The notes under the pieces: generated by a model
The model's input: only the letters and a program-made list of their open reading frames with translations
What the model was told of the DNA's origin: nothing
Databases searched by the model: none
Program-made: the position numbers and the translations under genes
Shown: positions 35,905 to 45,897 of the stretch, one piece after another
How positions within the stretch are numbered: position 1 is the first letter of the stretch
Layout of the letters: each line of letters opens with the position of its first letter
Origin: Ischnura elegans
Taxonomy: Eukaryota; Arthropoda; Insecta; Odonata; Coenagrionidae
Length of the DNA stretch: 64,000 bases
NCBI RefSeq assembly: GCF_921293095.1
Contig: NC_060259.1
Span: forward strand, 2,666,001 to 2,730,000
Reading direction: 5' to 3'

Positions 35905-35975
35905 GAAGTAGTGGTGTAGTGGATAGCACGGCTATCTCCCATACTCATTGTTATGAAGTCGATTCCTGCCAAAGT
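35905..35975 (+). mobile_element. tRNA-derived SINE head
   Basis: gtggtgtagtggatagcacgg (35911-35931) has the layout of a tRNA 5' half with a Pol III box A. gaagtcgattcctgcc (35955-35970) is at box B spacing and close to the GGTTCGANTCC consensus. It is not a functional tRNA, since the acceptor stem does not pair. The body of the SINE, if any, would continue to the right toward 36320. Confidence 0.5.
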
Positions 35976-36319
35976 GACTTTTTCTCTCCACCACAAGAAA
36001 AAGGTTTGCATACTATGGTTTTCATCTTCTGTGGCAAGTCAATCGAAGTTGTCAATATAATTTATATGCACAGGAAAATCTATCATCAGTTGTTAAGCTC
36101 TTACAAAGACTCACTTAATTTCATATTAGGCTCACCATTTATGTCCAGCAGAGCTCTAGGCAGCATAGGATGTGTAGCACGCTGTTATGCCTCCTTTAAT
36201 TTTCACCCAACACCAGCAAATTATGTTTATATGAGAATATTTGACTGTATTCCTGTTACTATTCGTCCCTTAAATCTTGTCCTTGCCTTACATGAGTTCC
36301 TTAGCGTACGAAAAGTGTA
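35976..36319. other. short anonymous stretch
   Basis: Possible SINE body or host DNA before the rearranged Gypsy element. One open plus-strand frame runs through it without a known motif. Confidence 0.35.
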
Positions 36320-37600
36320 ACGCCATTCCTAAAAATCTGCGCAACTGTTGTATATTTCGCGGGACGGGATAATTTACCACCGGACCCACCTTTTCCGGAT
36401 CAACGGACAAACCATGTTCATTGATGATGAAGCCTAAATATCTAATTTGTGGGCAGCACCATTCGCATTTGTCCCTATTTATCTGCAATCCCGCGCTCCT
36501 CAATTTCTGAAAAACTTCGCTTAACAACCTAAGGTGATGTTCGAAAGTTTCCGTGACTAATATTATGTCATCTAAATATGCAAAACAATGGGGTTCCATC
36601 TCCGGACCTATTAGTCTGTCTAATAATCTTTGAAAGGTTGCCGGTGCACCCGTAAGACCAAAAGGCATCCGTTTAAATTGGAACGACCCTCTTCCCGGAA
36701 CGATAAACGCTGTAATCTCTTTACTTGCCTCATCCAAGGGAATTTGAAAGTAAGCCTGATGCAAATCAATTTTCGTGAGATATTTCGCGCTTCACAATTT
36801 ATCTAGAATAGCTGACATATAAGGTAAGGGATAGGCATCTTTTTTGAAACCGCATTCACTTTTCTAAAATCAAGGCAAAAACGATACTTCCCGTCTCCCT
36901 TGCGTACTACTACTACGGGACTAGACCAAGAACTTTGCGAAGGTTCAATAATGTCTTCCCTCAACAATCGGTCAACCTCCTGATTTATCACTTCCTGTAT
37001 TCGGGGATTAACGGGATAATACCTTTGCTTTATCGGAATATTAGTGCCAACATCAATATGATGTGATACCAAATAAGTGCAACCCGAAATTGGATCAAAC
37101 GACTTGAATTCCTTATCCAAAAATTGTTTTAACATTTCCTTTTCCCATTCATTCAATGCAAATACCCCCTGAATTCGCTCCGTCATTTTACTCTCCCTTC
37201 CAAAGGTATAACGCACGCCAGGATCAGAACTAAAACTCCACGCGTTATCTCTCGTATCTATCAGAAGAGCGAATCGCGTAAGAAAATCCTTGCCAACTAT
37301 GCACGGCACCGATAAACATGGCAAAATATAGACTTTCATCACCTTCGTCTTTCCTTTTAAATTAATAGCCAAGTCCACTGACCCTAGAACACGCGCTGTA
37401 GTGCCATTCGCTACTGTTACCTTCGTATCATGCACCAAGTTGATTGATAACCCCAATTTTTTCACTAGGCTCAAACCTCCAAGACCCAAATACGTTTATC
37501 CGGAACCCGTATCTACCAAGGCCCTTAACCTATTGGATCCAATAACTAAATCCAGATACCATCTACCATCACTCGAAACAGACGAATTGGACAATTGACG
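36320..37600 (-). pseudogene. pol: Gypsy pol: protease and RT, minus strand, truncated
   Basis: The protease motif ALVDTGSG is at about 37520, followed at once by an in-frame TAA. The rest of the protease and the connector are open from 37489 to 36803. RT has EVDRLLREDIIEPS, FCLDFRKVNAV, a frameshift near 36790-36800, then LHQAYFQIPLDE-type sequence, PFGLTGAPATFQ, and the catalytic AYLDDIILV near 36560. It ends at RRFLGMA (about 36320), where the normal thumb/RNase H continuation is replaced by unrelated DNA. Confidence 0.85.
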
Positions 37601-37619
37601 AGCCTTGCGAAAGTCGGTA

Positions 37620-38684
37620 TTAATTTTTTTTTTCTTTGTGATGACGCGAAGGGACACCACGGGTTGGAGCTCCTAATTCCCTTCCTATCGAAACTCCTTT
37701 CCCGTTTCCCGACTGACAATCTCTGCAAGAAGCTTTCATTACGTCGCGACGACCACAACCAAAACAGAAACGATTGAGAGGTAAAGAACACCGAGAAAAT
37801 CTATGACCAACTCGACCGCAGTTCCAACATAGCAGCCGGTTAGACTCTAATGTGGCCGAAGACGTCGAGCCTCCTAACCCCTCCGTGGAGTTAGCCCTCA
37901 CTAGCGATCGCTGCCTGGTCAAATCCTGATTCACGGCCGGACTTGCCCTATTCAAAGCGACTGTCTCAATAGCATGGTTATCATGCTTACTCTGAAAGGT
38001 TTTCTCGACCTCTCGCACCGACGAAGCACTTTTCCTCAGAGTGGGAGGTTTATAAGCGGCCTCCGGAACCACAGACTGAGAAGCATTCGGTGGAGAACGA
38101 AAAGTGATTTTCAACTTCTGAATGTATTCATATTCCTTCCCCAAACAAGATAGCTCCTCTAGTGTATTGAAGTCACCCCGCCTTATGAATAGCTTATACT
38201 CGGGTTTCATATTACGATACGCCCACCTCAACTGCTCCGCCTCGCTGGGCGTGTGCTCCAACCTATTTAACAGTGTACAAAGCCCTGTCAAATAATCTGC
38301 TAACGCTTCACTTGGCCCCTGAGTCCTTTCCCTTATCTCGCGTTCTAACTGCTCTTGGAAATCATAATCGGTAAACCGATCTTTCAACGCGAACTCAAAT
38401 TTGGACCAGGAAGTGAATTTGGATCTATTCAAACAAAACCAATAAAGAGCCGTATCTCTCAAAAGTTCTGGCAAACCCCTCAATAACTGATCCTGCGATA
38501 CTCCATAACCTTCCCGCAATTCTTGCACTCTGATTAGAAAGTTTCCAACGCTATCCCCTTTTACCCCAGAAAACTTCACATTCCAACGCCTAACAATATC
38601 CATAACGTGTCGGTTCTGACTCACGATTTCATTTGAGGGACTATTTGCTCCATACGACCTTACTTCACCCTCAGTCTCACCCAA
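37620..38684 (-). pseudogene. gag: Gypsy gag, minus strand
   Basis: The frame is open for about 354 codons but has no ATG at its 5' end. It begins right at the junction with the plus-strand integrase, so the N-terminus is probably lost. Capsid motifs are DIVRRWNVKFSG near residue 30, LRDTALYWF near 90, and FEFALKDRF. The C-terminal knuckle CWNCGRVGHRFSRC is a full CX2CX4HX4C. A second box, CFGCGRRDVMKASC, has lost its His. pol follows downstream on the same strand with protease at about 37600. Confidence 0.8.
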
Positions 38685-38685
38685 C

Positions 38686-39300
38686 TAAATCTTATTACTC
38701 TTATTACTGGCCCGGGTTGGTGTTGGATGTTGCTCGTTATGTCCGTAGGTGTGACATATGTCAAAGATGCAAGGTGGAACAACGAAGACCCGCGGGTAAG
38801 ATGGGAAACAGAGAGGTTCAGGAACCTTGGCTAGTGGTAGCTACAGATATTATGGGGCCTTTAGTTCGTTCGTCTAAGGGAAATCAGTGTATTATCGTTT
38901 TTCAGGATTTATTTACTATGTGGGTGGAGTTAAGGGCAGTTAGGCATGCTACGGCTGAAACAGTCAAGGCTGCGTTTCGAGAGTTAGTGATTTTGCGTTG
39001 GGGAGCACCCAAATTTTTAGTTTCGGACAATGGTCCGCAATATGTTAATCGTATTATGTCGCAGCTGGCGGAAGATCATGGCATTTCATTATCATTTACT
39101 CCCCCATATCACCCGCAAGCCAACCCCGTTGAGCGGGTTAATAGAGTTTTAAAAACGATGATATCGTCTTTTGTTAAAGAAAATCACAAGAAGTGGGATA
39201 TACATTTGAATGATTTTTGTTATGCAATGAATTCGGCGGTTCATTCTTCCACAGGATATTCCCCCGCATTATTAAATTTTGGGCGAGAATTGCACATTTG
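38686..39300 (+). pseudogene. Gypsy integrase fragment, plus strand
   Basis: It starts inside the zinc-binding region (YYWPGLVLDVARYVRRCDIC), continues through the catalytic core with VATDIMGPL, VSDNGPQYVNR, FTPPYHPQANPVER, and stops near NFGRELHI at about 39295. D, D and E of the catalytic triad are visible. It is cut on the left by gag on the other strand and on the right by the RTE fragment. Confidence 0.85.
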
Positions 39301-39839
39301 CAGGTCACATTTACAAGGGAAGTATTTTTGGCACTTAAGCTGCTCATAGAGAAGAGAATGGAGAAAAACAAATTAATTTTCATAACATTTGTCGATTTAG
39401 AGAAGGCGTTTGATAACGTCGAATGGAATTCAATGCTTAGAATTCTGAAAGAAATCGGCGTACTCTACAATGATCGTATAATTGTTCATAGTTTGTCAAA
39501 AAATCAAGTAGCTGTAATCAAATGTGGACCCAACGGTGCAGAAGCAAGAATAATAAAAGGGGTGAGACCAGGGTGTGCGCTTTCCCCCTTAATTTTTAAT
39601 GTTAACGTAGAAAAGGCCATCAATGAAATCAAGGAGAAAGCTTCGGGTGTCAATATCCACGGAGAAAAAATTAGCATGCTGCGATTTGCTGACGACATGA
39701 CAGTCATAGCCGAGACAGAGATGGATTTACAGAAGACGTTGACAAAGATGGAGAGGACAATGGCCAGATATCAGCTGAAAATTAACAAAAACAAGACTAA
39801 GATATTAGTTTGCAGAGATTATTACGGAGAAAAAATTAG

Positions 39840-40047
39840 TGTAAACTTCGAGGAATCAAGCGAGATGGAGTGGAATTGTTTCATAATGAAATATGATTTG
39901 AAATTTTCCACAAAAATAAATTTAATCCGAACCGAGTTTCGATGTTACTACATCATTTTTAAGGTCTTGAAAATGGTGTAGTAACATCGAAACTCGGGTT
40001 GGATTAAATTTATTTTTGTGGAAATTTTCAAATCATCTTTCATTATT
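39840..40047. mobile_element. 208-bp hairpin (foldback) element with 10-bp target duplication
   Basis: aaaaaattag occurs at 39830-39839 and 40048-40057. The insert between them contains a palindrome, 39884-39964 with 39966-40045, with almost no loop and only a few mismatches. Its right arm carries a motif, cttgaaaatgg ... catcgaaactcggg ... ttttgtggaaa, that recurs at three other places in the window (see findings). Confidence 0.75.
39966..39998 (+). ncRNA. hammerhead-like motif in the 208-bp hairpin
   Basis: TTGAAAATGG, a short weak stem, then CGAAAC. The layout resembles the minimal hammerhead ribozymes of Penelope-like elements, but the CUGANGA core is not exact, so catalysis is doubtful. 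Confidence 0.25.
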
Positions 40048-40998
40048 AAAAAATTAGTATGCTGTGATTTGCTGACGACATAGCAGCCATAGCCGAGTCA
40101 GAGAAGGACTTTAAGAAGACCTTGACAAATATGGACAAGACAATAGCCTATTATCAGCTGAAAATCAACAAAAAGAAGAATTTTATTAGTTTGCAGCAAA
40201 AGAGATGAGGCTAAGACGAGCATTAACCAGGAAAGCATAAGCTTGAAGAGGTGAACGATTTTTCTTACCTGGGAAGCCGAATTACTAACGATGGACGAAG
40301 CAAGAAAGAAATACTCAGCATAAATGCGAAGGCGAATTGGGCTTGCTACAAAAAGATGAATCTTCTTACAGCTGAAAATACCAGCATAGAAGTAAGGAAA
40401 CCATTCATCAGATGCTACATATGGAGTAAGTTTCTGCATGGAAGCGAGGCTTGGACGTTGACAGCAGCAGAGAAGTCAAGAGTGGAAGCTTTCGAAATGT
40501 GGTGCTATGGAAAAATGATGAAGATAATAATGGATTGACTGTGTAAGTAACGAGGAAGTGCTAAGAAGAGTGAGAGAAAAGAGAAGCCTCCTAAAAACAT
40601 TAAGCAGAAGAAGGGACAACTTAGTTGGCCACATTTTGAGGCACGATGACTTGATGAAGACTATCATTGAAGGACAAGTGGAAGGGAAAAAGGGCAAGGG
40701 ACGGCCCCGAATGAGTTACATAGGACAGGTTATAGAGGATGTAAAAGAGAACAAATATGTAGCTAAGAAAAGGTTAGCGGACAGGAGAGAGAAATGGAGA
40801 GCTGCGTCAAACCAATCCTAGCATTGTTCACAAATGATGATGAAATTTAATTTTGATAATTTAAAATGCAAATGCTCCTATCCCTTGTCTTTCAAACCCT
40901 CACCTTGGCATAACACCCGAAGAATGGTATCATCCCAATTCGAAGCCCAAGTATGACAGACTTTCTCCTCACCACTTCGTCCCATTCCACCCCAGCCG

Positions 40999-41014
40999 AA
41001 GAGGAATCATTTGT
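40999..41014 (+). repeat. left target-site duplication of the Penelope-like element
   Basis: aagaggaatcatttgt, repeated exactly at 43592-43607. Confidence 0.85.
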
Positions 41015-41131
41015 GACTACGTAGGTTTCCGCGGTGTTCAGGTTCCAATTTCTCCATGTTTCCGGTGCAACCGTTGCACCGGAAACACGGAGAAATAGAA
41101 CCTGAACACCGCGGAAACCTACGAAGTCACA
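41012..41131. repeat. 60-bp inverted repeat at the Penelope-like 5' end
   Basis: Arm 41012-41071 and arm 41073-41131 are inverted copies with about three differences and a single-base spacer. The start of the right arm (gttgcaccggaaacacggag) also ends the element at 43569-43590. Inverted and partial tandem terminal copies of this kind are characteristic of Penelope-like elements. Confidence 0.85.
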
Positions 41132-41856
41132 TTGTAAGCCTCTACGGGGAGGATGTGGACAGGCTGATCAGAAGATTTGAGAAATTGAGGGGGAAGAAAG
41201 GAAGGCTTCTGTCTTCCTTAGCCTTTCTTCTTCGCTGCCGGGACACGGACACGATTCCTGTTTGTGTGGAAATAAGTCATCATCTGAAAACGAGTTCTGC
41301 CAAAAGGATCTTGCTTCGAGCCAGCAAGGCCCTGCTTAGGGAACGCGTGCATCATACTCGCCTCTCACTCCACCGCTGCTCCGAAGAACTATACAAGATT
41401 CACTTACAGTGGAGAAGCTCATTGAATGCAACCGATTGGGACAAGATTGAGAAGATAACTTATTTCACATCTCAAAACGTGGAAATAACTGCCCGGAAGA
41501 CGCAGATAAAGAAGTTCGACAAGTTACACAACATGCAACACCCTTCAGATCAACATCTACGGGATCGATCTGTGGTTAACCTGACCGAGAGAGTACTAGA
41601 CGACGCTACCACCTCAGTGATATCTAAAGGACACAACTTCGCCATAGCTCCCAAGAATTTACCTATGGAGAGGATCATAACGGAGGTTGAGTCTGCCATT
41701 AGGAAGCTCCCAAAAGATGACGCCGCTGAAATAAGAGAGGATGTCTCTCATATTCTCCGCACTGCTAGACCCCCTAAGCAAAACTTATCCGCTGCAGAGA
41801 GGGAAGCTCTGTCAAAATTCAAGAGCGATGAGTCTCATCATACTGAGAACGGATAA
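41056..41856 (+). pseudogene. Penelope-like ORF, N-terminal part
   Basis: Open for about 266 codons. The first ATG lies inside the 5' inverted repeat, so the natural start is uncertain. Arg/Lys-rich helices, then LHNMQHPSDQHLRDRSVVNLTERVLDD, the conserved N-terminal region before RT in Penelope-like proteins. The frame is lost near 41830, where the -1/+1 neighbour frame continues with IILRTDKGNANVLM. Confidence 0.82.
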
Positions 41857-42420
41857 AGGCAACGCAAACGTTCTCATGACCAGAAAGGACTACAACGAAA
41901 AAATCTCCCAACTTCTGGATGATCCTGCATATCAGCAGCTGAAATCGAACCCTACCACCAGGATAGAGCGACAATTGAAGGAACTCATCAAGAGGTCATC
42001 CATCCCTCAGGAGACGCAGCGGAACCTCATACCACGTGCCGCAAAACCACCAAGATTATATGGTTTATGGACGATCCACAAGGAAGGAGTTCCACTGCGA
42101 CATATAGTGAGTCAAATCGGTGCCCCCACTTACCTCTTATCAAAGTATCTCTCTCAATCATTGCAACAGTTTGTGGGAAAGACTGAGTCCCTTGTGAAGA
42201 ATTCTGTCCATTTCATTGAAATCCTAAACAGCATCACCATTACTAAGAACGACCTCTTAGTCAGTTTTGACGTCGTTTCGCTGTTCACCCGTGTCCCCGT
42301 TAAAGACTCAGTAGATATCATCAAAGAACTCACAAAAGTTGGAGTGCCTAAAGATTTCCCGTCATTAGTGCAATACTGTCTTGAGAATTCGTATTTTCTG
42401 TGGAACAAATTACTACGAGC
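41835..42420 (+). pseudogene. Penelope-like RT, fingers and palm
   Basis: Second frame of the same protein: LRTDKGNANVLMTRKDY, PRLYGLWTIHKEGVPLRHIVS, then SFDVVSLFTRVPV with the first catalytic Asp. A second frameshift near 42400-42420 leads into the next block (EQTKGAAMSSPLSP). Confidence 0.85.
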
Positions 42421-43514
42421 AGACAAAAGGCGCAGCAATGAGTTCGCCTTTGTCACCAGTGATAGCGAACCTGTATATGGAGCAATTTGAGAGAAAGGCA
42501 CTGGCCTCTGCGAAGCACAAACCATCCCTTTGGATTCGATATGTGGATGATACCTTTATCATCTGGCCCCACGGCAAGGAAAATCTACAGGAATTCCTAC
42601 TGCACCTGAATTCCCAACACAAGGATATACAATTCACCATGGAGTTAGAGAAAGACGGCCAGCTACCTTTTTTGGACGTCTTGGTAAAGAAAAGGAGTGA
42701 TGGTCACCTCGGGCACTCTGTATATCGGAAAGCCACGCATACGGACCGGTATCTAGACTATACCTCGCACCACCATCCCCTGCAAAAGGCATCCTTGATA
42801 AATGCACTTTTTCACCGGGCCCGCCGCGTTTCGGATGCTGAGTCGCTGGCAGAAGAAGAGACACATCTAATTGCAGCATTGAAAAAGAATGGCTACCCGG
42901 ATTCGGCCCTGAAAAGGACCATTAAAAGAAAACCACTTTCAAGTGAAAAAACGGAAGACGAAAGAGCTTGGGCCGTCATTCCCTACGTCGCAGGGACCAC
43001 CGAAAGGATTGCCAGGGCCCTGAAAAAGCACGGCGTCACCACCAGGTTTAACTGTACGACAAAAATTGGTGACTTGCTGCCCACAGCCAAAGACAGACTA
43101 CCGCACGACCTTCATGAAGGTGTTTACAAGGTCCCTTGCTCGTGTGGAAAAGCGTACATCGGTGAGACTTGCCGTTCACTCAAGATACGGATGCAAGAGC
43201 ACCGAAGGGCAACGAAAAACACGCAATTCCAGCTGTCTGCCATATCGGAGCACGCCTGGACCCCGGGACATGACATTAAGTTTGACGACGCCAAGATAAT
43301 AGTGAAAGAAGGCAGATATTTTCCCAGACTCATCCGCGAATCCATTGAGATAGCCCAGACGGACAATTTTAACAGAGACGACGGCTACCATCTGGATGCC
43401 CATTGGAGGAGGCTCATAAGGCGGACCAATAAGAGAGCGGCAGCCACAACTGGCGGGACTGACCCCCTATATAAGGAGGACAAAAATCGTGGACCGGCAT
43501 CATATTCGACCTGA
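42400..43514 (+). pseudogene. Penelope-like RT end and GIY-YIG endonuclease
   Basis: Third frame, open for over 360 codons to the natural stop. It has EQTKGAAMSSPLSPVIANL, the RT catalytic WIRYVDDTFIIW, QLPFLDVLVKK, then after a linker the GIY-YIG nuclease at about 43113-43320: GVYKVPCSCGKAYIGETCRS with the downstream Arg (RMQEHR) and a Glu-containing stretch. The GIY-YIG nuclease is thought to make the nick used for insertion. Key residues look intact. Only the upstream frameshifts disable the copy. Confidence 0.88.
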
Positions 43515-43548
43515 AGACGCTGGCAGCAGTGCCAGCGAAACTGTTGTC
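43511..43548 (+). ncRNA. hammerhead-like motif at the Penelope-like 3' end
   Basis: CTGAAGA fits the CUGANGA core. A perfect 7-bp stem (gctggca/tgccagc) and GAAAC follow. A short loop then leads to GTC, the usual cleavage triplet. Stem I pairing outside the core is poor. Penelope-like elements are known to carry minimal hammerhead ribozymes, and this overlaps the stop codon region of the ORF. Confidence 0.45.
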
Positions 43549-43591
43549 ATCACCAACAAACCGATGCGGTTGCACCGGAAACATGGAGAAA

Positions 43592-43607
43592 AAGAGGAAT
43601 CATTTGT
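43592..43607 (+). repeat. right target-site duplication of the Penelope-like element
   Basis: Exact copy of 40999-41014. Confidence 0.85.
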
Positions 43608-44761
43608 TTCCAGACAGTGATTTCTTCGTCAAATGCTTCCACCCCGTTTCCACTTCGCTCCGCTTGACGAGCACAGCTGTGCCACTGGGTATGGTCCACG
43701 CAGCTGCACCCAAAGCAGGGAGGACTCAGAGGCAAGTATTACTTGAAAACACAACCAAGTTTAAAATCAGTTTGCCACCTCTCCGCCTGAGTAATATAAT
43801 GCAACCATACGTAGCACGCTTCAATGAGAATTTTCAAACGTGCAAATTTACATCTGTACGCATACTTCATCTTCTATATCACCCTCCAATACCAATACAT
43901 AGTTTTCCGAATTTCCGTAGCGGATATGACGACCTTCCACAGCTATTTTTAGAGCCATTCCAAAAATGCAGGAATTCAAAGTTACTAAATGCTATGTAAA
44001 CGCGTGCATTCATGATAATTAATTCGTATTGAAGAAGTGAATAAGCGTTAAAGGATAATGAAATTTATGCGACGGTATACTGAAACAGTTTCTTCTTTCA
44101 AATAGCAGCACGAAGAAGTGAAAAAAGCAGCCTGATATCTCAACAGTGAGCTAAGAGCATCGACAAAGATGAATTATTCACTGACATCCAACCGTTTTCG
44201 GCACTCGATGCCTACCAAAGGCTTAAAATTCCTTGACGTTGACTGTCGTCTTCAGAGTTCTTCGTATCTTTCTTCAATTGCATTTCTGCGGTCCACACCG
44301 AAGCCTGCGGGATGTGCATGCGGTAACATTCGACATTCAATTGACATGTGTTTCAGATTAGCACGGCTGTTTTTGAATGAGTCCTTGCGGATGCAATGAA
44401 CATTTTCTAATAAAACGTTAATTGGGCAGTTAACATTTGGTTAGTATCGTAGTTTTCCAATAAACAATCATCATATTTATCAAGAAAGAACTACTGATTG
44501 TTAGTGAAGCGTTTCAACCAAAGTGGTTTCAACCAAAATATTTTACACTTTATTCAAAAGAAGTCGATCACAATTTTTGAGATGATTTAGATGATTTTAG
44601 AGATATTAGCATATTAACCAGCCATAAATAATATTAGTGTTATCTCTGATGCATTGGTATTTGAAGTGAAAAAGAGGTGGCACATGGCGTAAGCCGTGAA
44701 TGACAGAATATGAGTGTTTACGTTCAACAGATTCAGGCTTCAATTGGTGGAAGTTAGACAT
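43608..44761. other. intergenic, no gene seen
   Basis: An open frame continues from the Penelope 3' end to 43999 without a known motif. The remainder is AT-rich and anonymous. Confidence 0.45.
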
Positions 44762-44811
44762 ATTTAAGTAAATGAAAGGTCGTAGCACTTTTCCACAAGA
44801 ATTTTTAATTC

Positions 44812-44850
44812 GTACAACGCGTTTCAGCTCACTGAGCCATCATCTGGTAC
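44812..44850 (-). ncRNA. hammerhead-like motif, left palindrome arm
   Basis: Inverted copy of the motif at 45859-45897. Confidence 0.3.
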
Positions 44851-45820
44851 AAGACGCTTGAACACATGTGAAGATCCCTTTGATACCCTTGAGAGAGGAG
44901 AGTATTGGAGAAGGAGAGGATTTGACATCTTTGAGGATGGGGGGGGGGTGGGAGCGGGTGTACAGAGTATAGACAATGGGGAAAGATACAACTACGGGAT
45001 GTGGAGAACCCACGTTGGAGGGAGGGTTCTGGTCATAACTGTAAAATGACGACACGTGCGGAAGACCATAGCAAAACAGGACGAGGGGGTGTTGAGAAGA
45101 GTGAAAAAATGGGGGGCTTAGGGTAAAAAGAGGCCGCGTGTCTTTTGAAAGTGAGAGGAGTAAGTAGCGACGCAGGAAAAAAGGCGGGGTGAGGAGTCCC
45201 TTTGGGTTAGCTGAGAAGGAGTGAAAGTTAGCGGGGGTTCAAGGGAGGAAATTGCCAGCAATAGAAAATGGTCAAATGCGTAGAGAGGATGGGCGGACGG
45301 GAAACACCCCGTGGATGTTGGGGCACTTAAGGCGTGGGTGAGAAAAACAAATGGTGAAATTCTTTCCTCACCCACGCCTTAAGTGCCCCAACATCCACGG
45401 GGTGTTTCCCGTCCGCCCATCCTCTCTACGCATTTGACCATTTTCTATTGCTGGCAATTTCCTCCCTTGAACCCCCGCTAACTTTCACTCCTTCTCAGCT
45501 AACCCAAAGGGACTCCTCACCCCGCCTTTTTTCCTGCGTCGCTACTTACTCCTCTCACTTTCAAAAGACACGCGGCCTCTTTTTACCCTAAGCCCCCCAT
45601 TTTTTTCACTCTTCTCAACACCCCCTCCTCCTGTTTTGCTATGGTCTTCCGCACGTGTCGTCATTTTACAGTTATGACCAGAACCCTCCCTCCAACGTGG
45701 GTTCTCCACATCCCGTAGTTGTATCTTTCCCCATTGTCTATACTCTGTACACCCGCTCCCACCCCCCCCCATCCTCAAAGATGTCAAATCCTCTCCTTCT
45801 CCAATACTCTCCTCTCTCAA

Positions 45821-45833
45821 GGGTATAAAAGGG
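45821..45833 (+). promoter_or_regulatory. TATA-like element in the palindrome arm
   Basis: gggtataaaaggg follows a long pyrimidine tract and lies about 25-30 bp before the hammerhead-like motif. The left arm has gggtatcaaaggg at the same place. Confidence 0.35.
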
Positions 45834-45858
45834 ATCTTCACATGTGTTCAAGCGTCTT

Positions 45859-45897
45859 GTACCAGATGATGGCTCAGTGAGCTGAAACGCGTTGTAC
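45859..45897 (+). ncRNA. hammerhead-like motif, right palindrome arm
   Basis: GTAC, then CAGATGA (one base off CUGAUGA), a short stem gctc/gagc, GAAA, CGCG, then TT and GTAC. This is the order stem I, core, stem II, GAAA, minimal stem III, cleavage site, stem I. The U-to-A change at core position 4 would be expected to weaken or abolish cleavage. Confidence 0.35.

Larger units (their letters stand above)
36320..39300. mobile_element. rearranged Gypsy element, gag-RT inverted relative to integrase
   Basis: gag, protease and RT lie on the minus strand (38684 down to about 36320). Integrase lies on the plus strand (about 38686-39300). The two halves meet back to back at about 38685. RT ends abruptly after RRFLGMA, and RNase H, the LTRs and the integrase C-terminus are missing. 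Both halves look like the same Gypsy type, but I cannot prove they came from one copy. Confidence 0.78.
39660..40200 (+). repeat. internal duplication of the RTE FADD region
   Basis: The segment encoding HGEKIS-LRFADD...KILVC (about 39660-39822) occurs again at about 39823-40200, interrupted by the hairpin element. Unit 2 begins YGEKIS directly after unit 1 ends, so the duplication is tandem and older than the hairpin insertion. Identity is roughly 85% by eye. Confidence 0.7.
39306..40845 (+). mobile_element. 5'-truncated RTE element, second copy
   Basis: It starts in the RT at TREVFLALKLLIEKR, has VDLEKAFDNVEW, GVRPGCALSPLIFN, LRFADDMTVIAE (FADD intact here), then an internal duplication and a hairpin insertion. 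After that come FSYLGSRITNDGRS, LHGSEAWTLTAAE and GHILRHDDLMKTI, ending in the same ctgcgtcaaaccaatccta and tgatgatga 3' end as the copy at 7986-11386. Several stops and frameshifts lie in the second half. It abuts the Gypsy integrase fragment on the left. Confidence 0.85.
41015..43591 (+). mobile_element. Penelope-like retroelement (RT plus GIY-YIG)
   Basis: It encodes a Penelope-type RT followed by a GIY-YIG endonuclease. It is flanked by a perfect 16-bp direct repeat (40999-41014 and 43592-43607), starts with an inverted copy of its own 5' end, and finishes with a short direct copy of that same 5' end. The coding frame is broken only twice, so it is a fairly recent but inactive insertion. 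Confidence 0.92.

Noticed and set aside
38633-38685. Upstream extension of the integrase frame
   Set aside because: These codons are antisense to gag on the other strand. Integrase similarity begins only at about 38686.
43529-43999. 156-codon frame after the Penelope-like element
   Set aside because: It begins inside the element's 3' end and crosses the target duplication into unrelated DNA, so it is an accident of insertion.
45118-45841. Open frames of 85-99 codons in the palindrome
   Set aside because: They occur symmetrically in both arms because the arms are inverted copies, are Gly/Lys or Pro/Ser-rich, and match nothing known.
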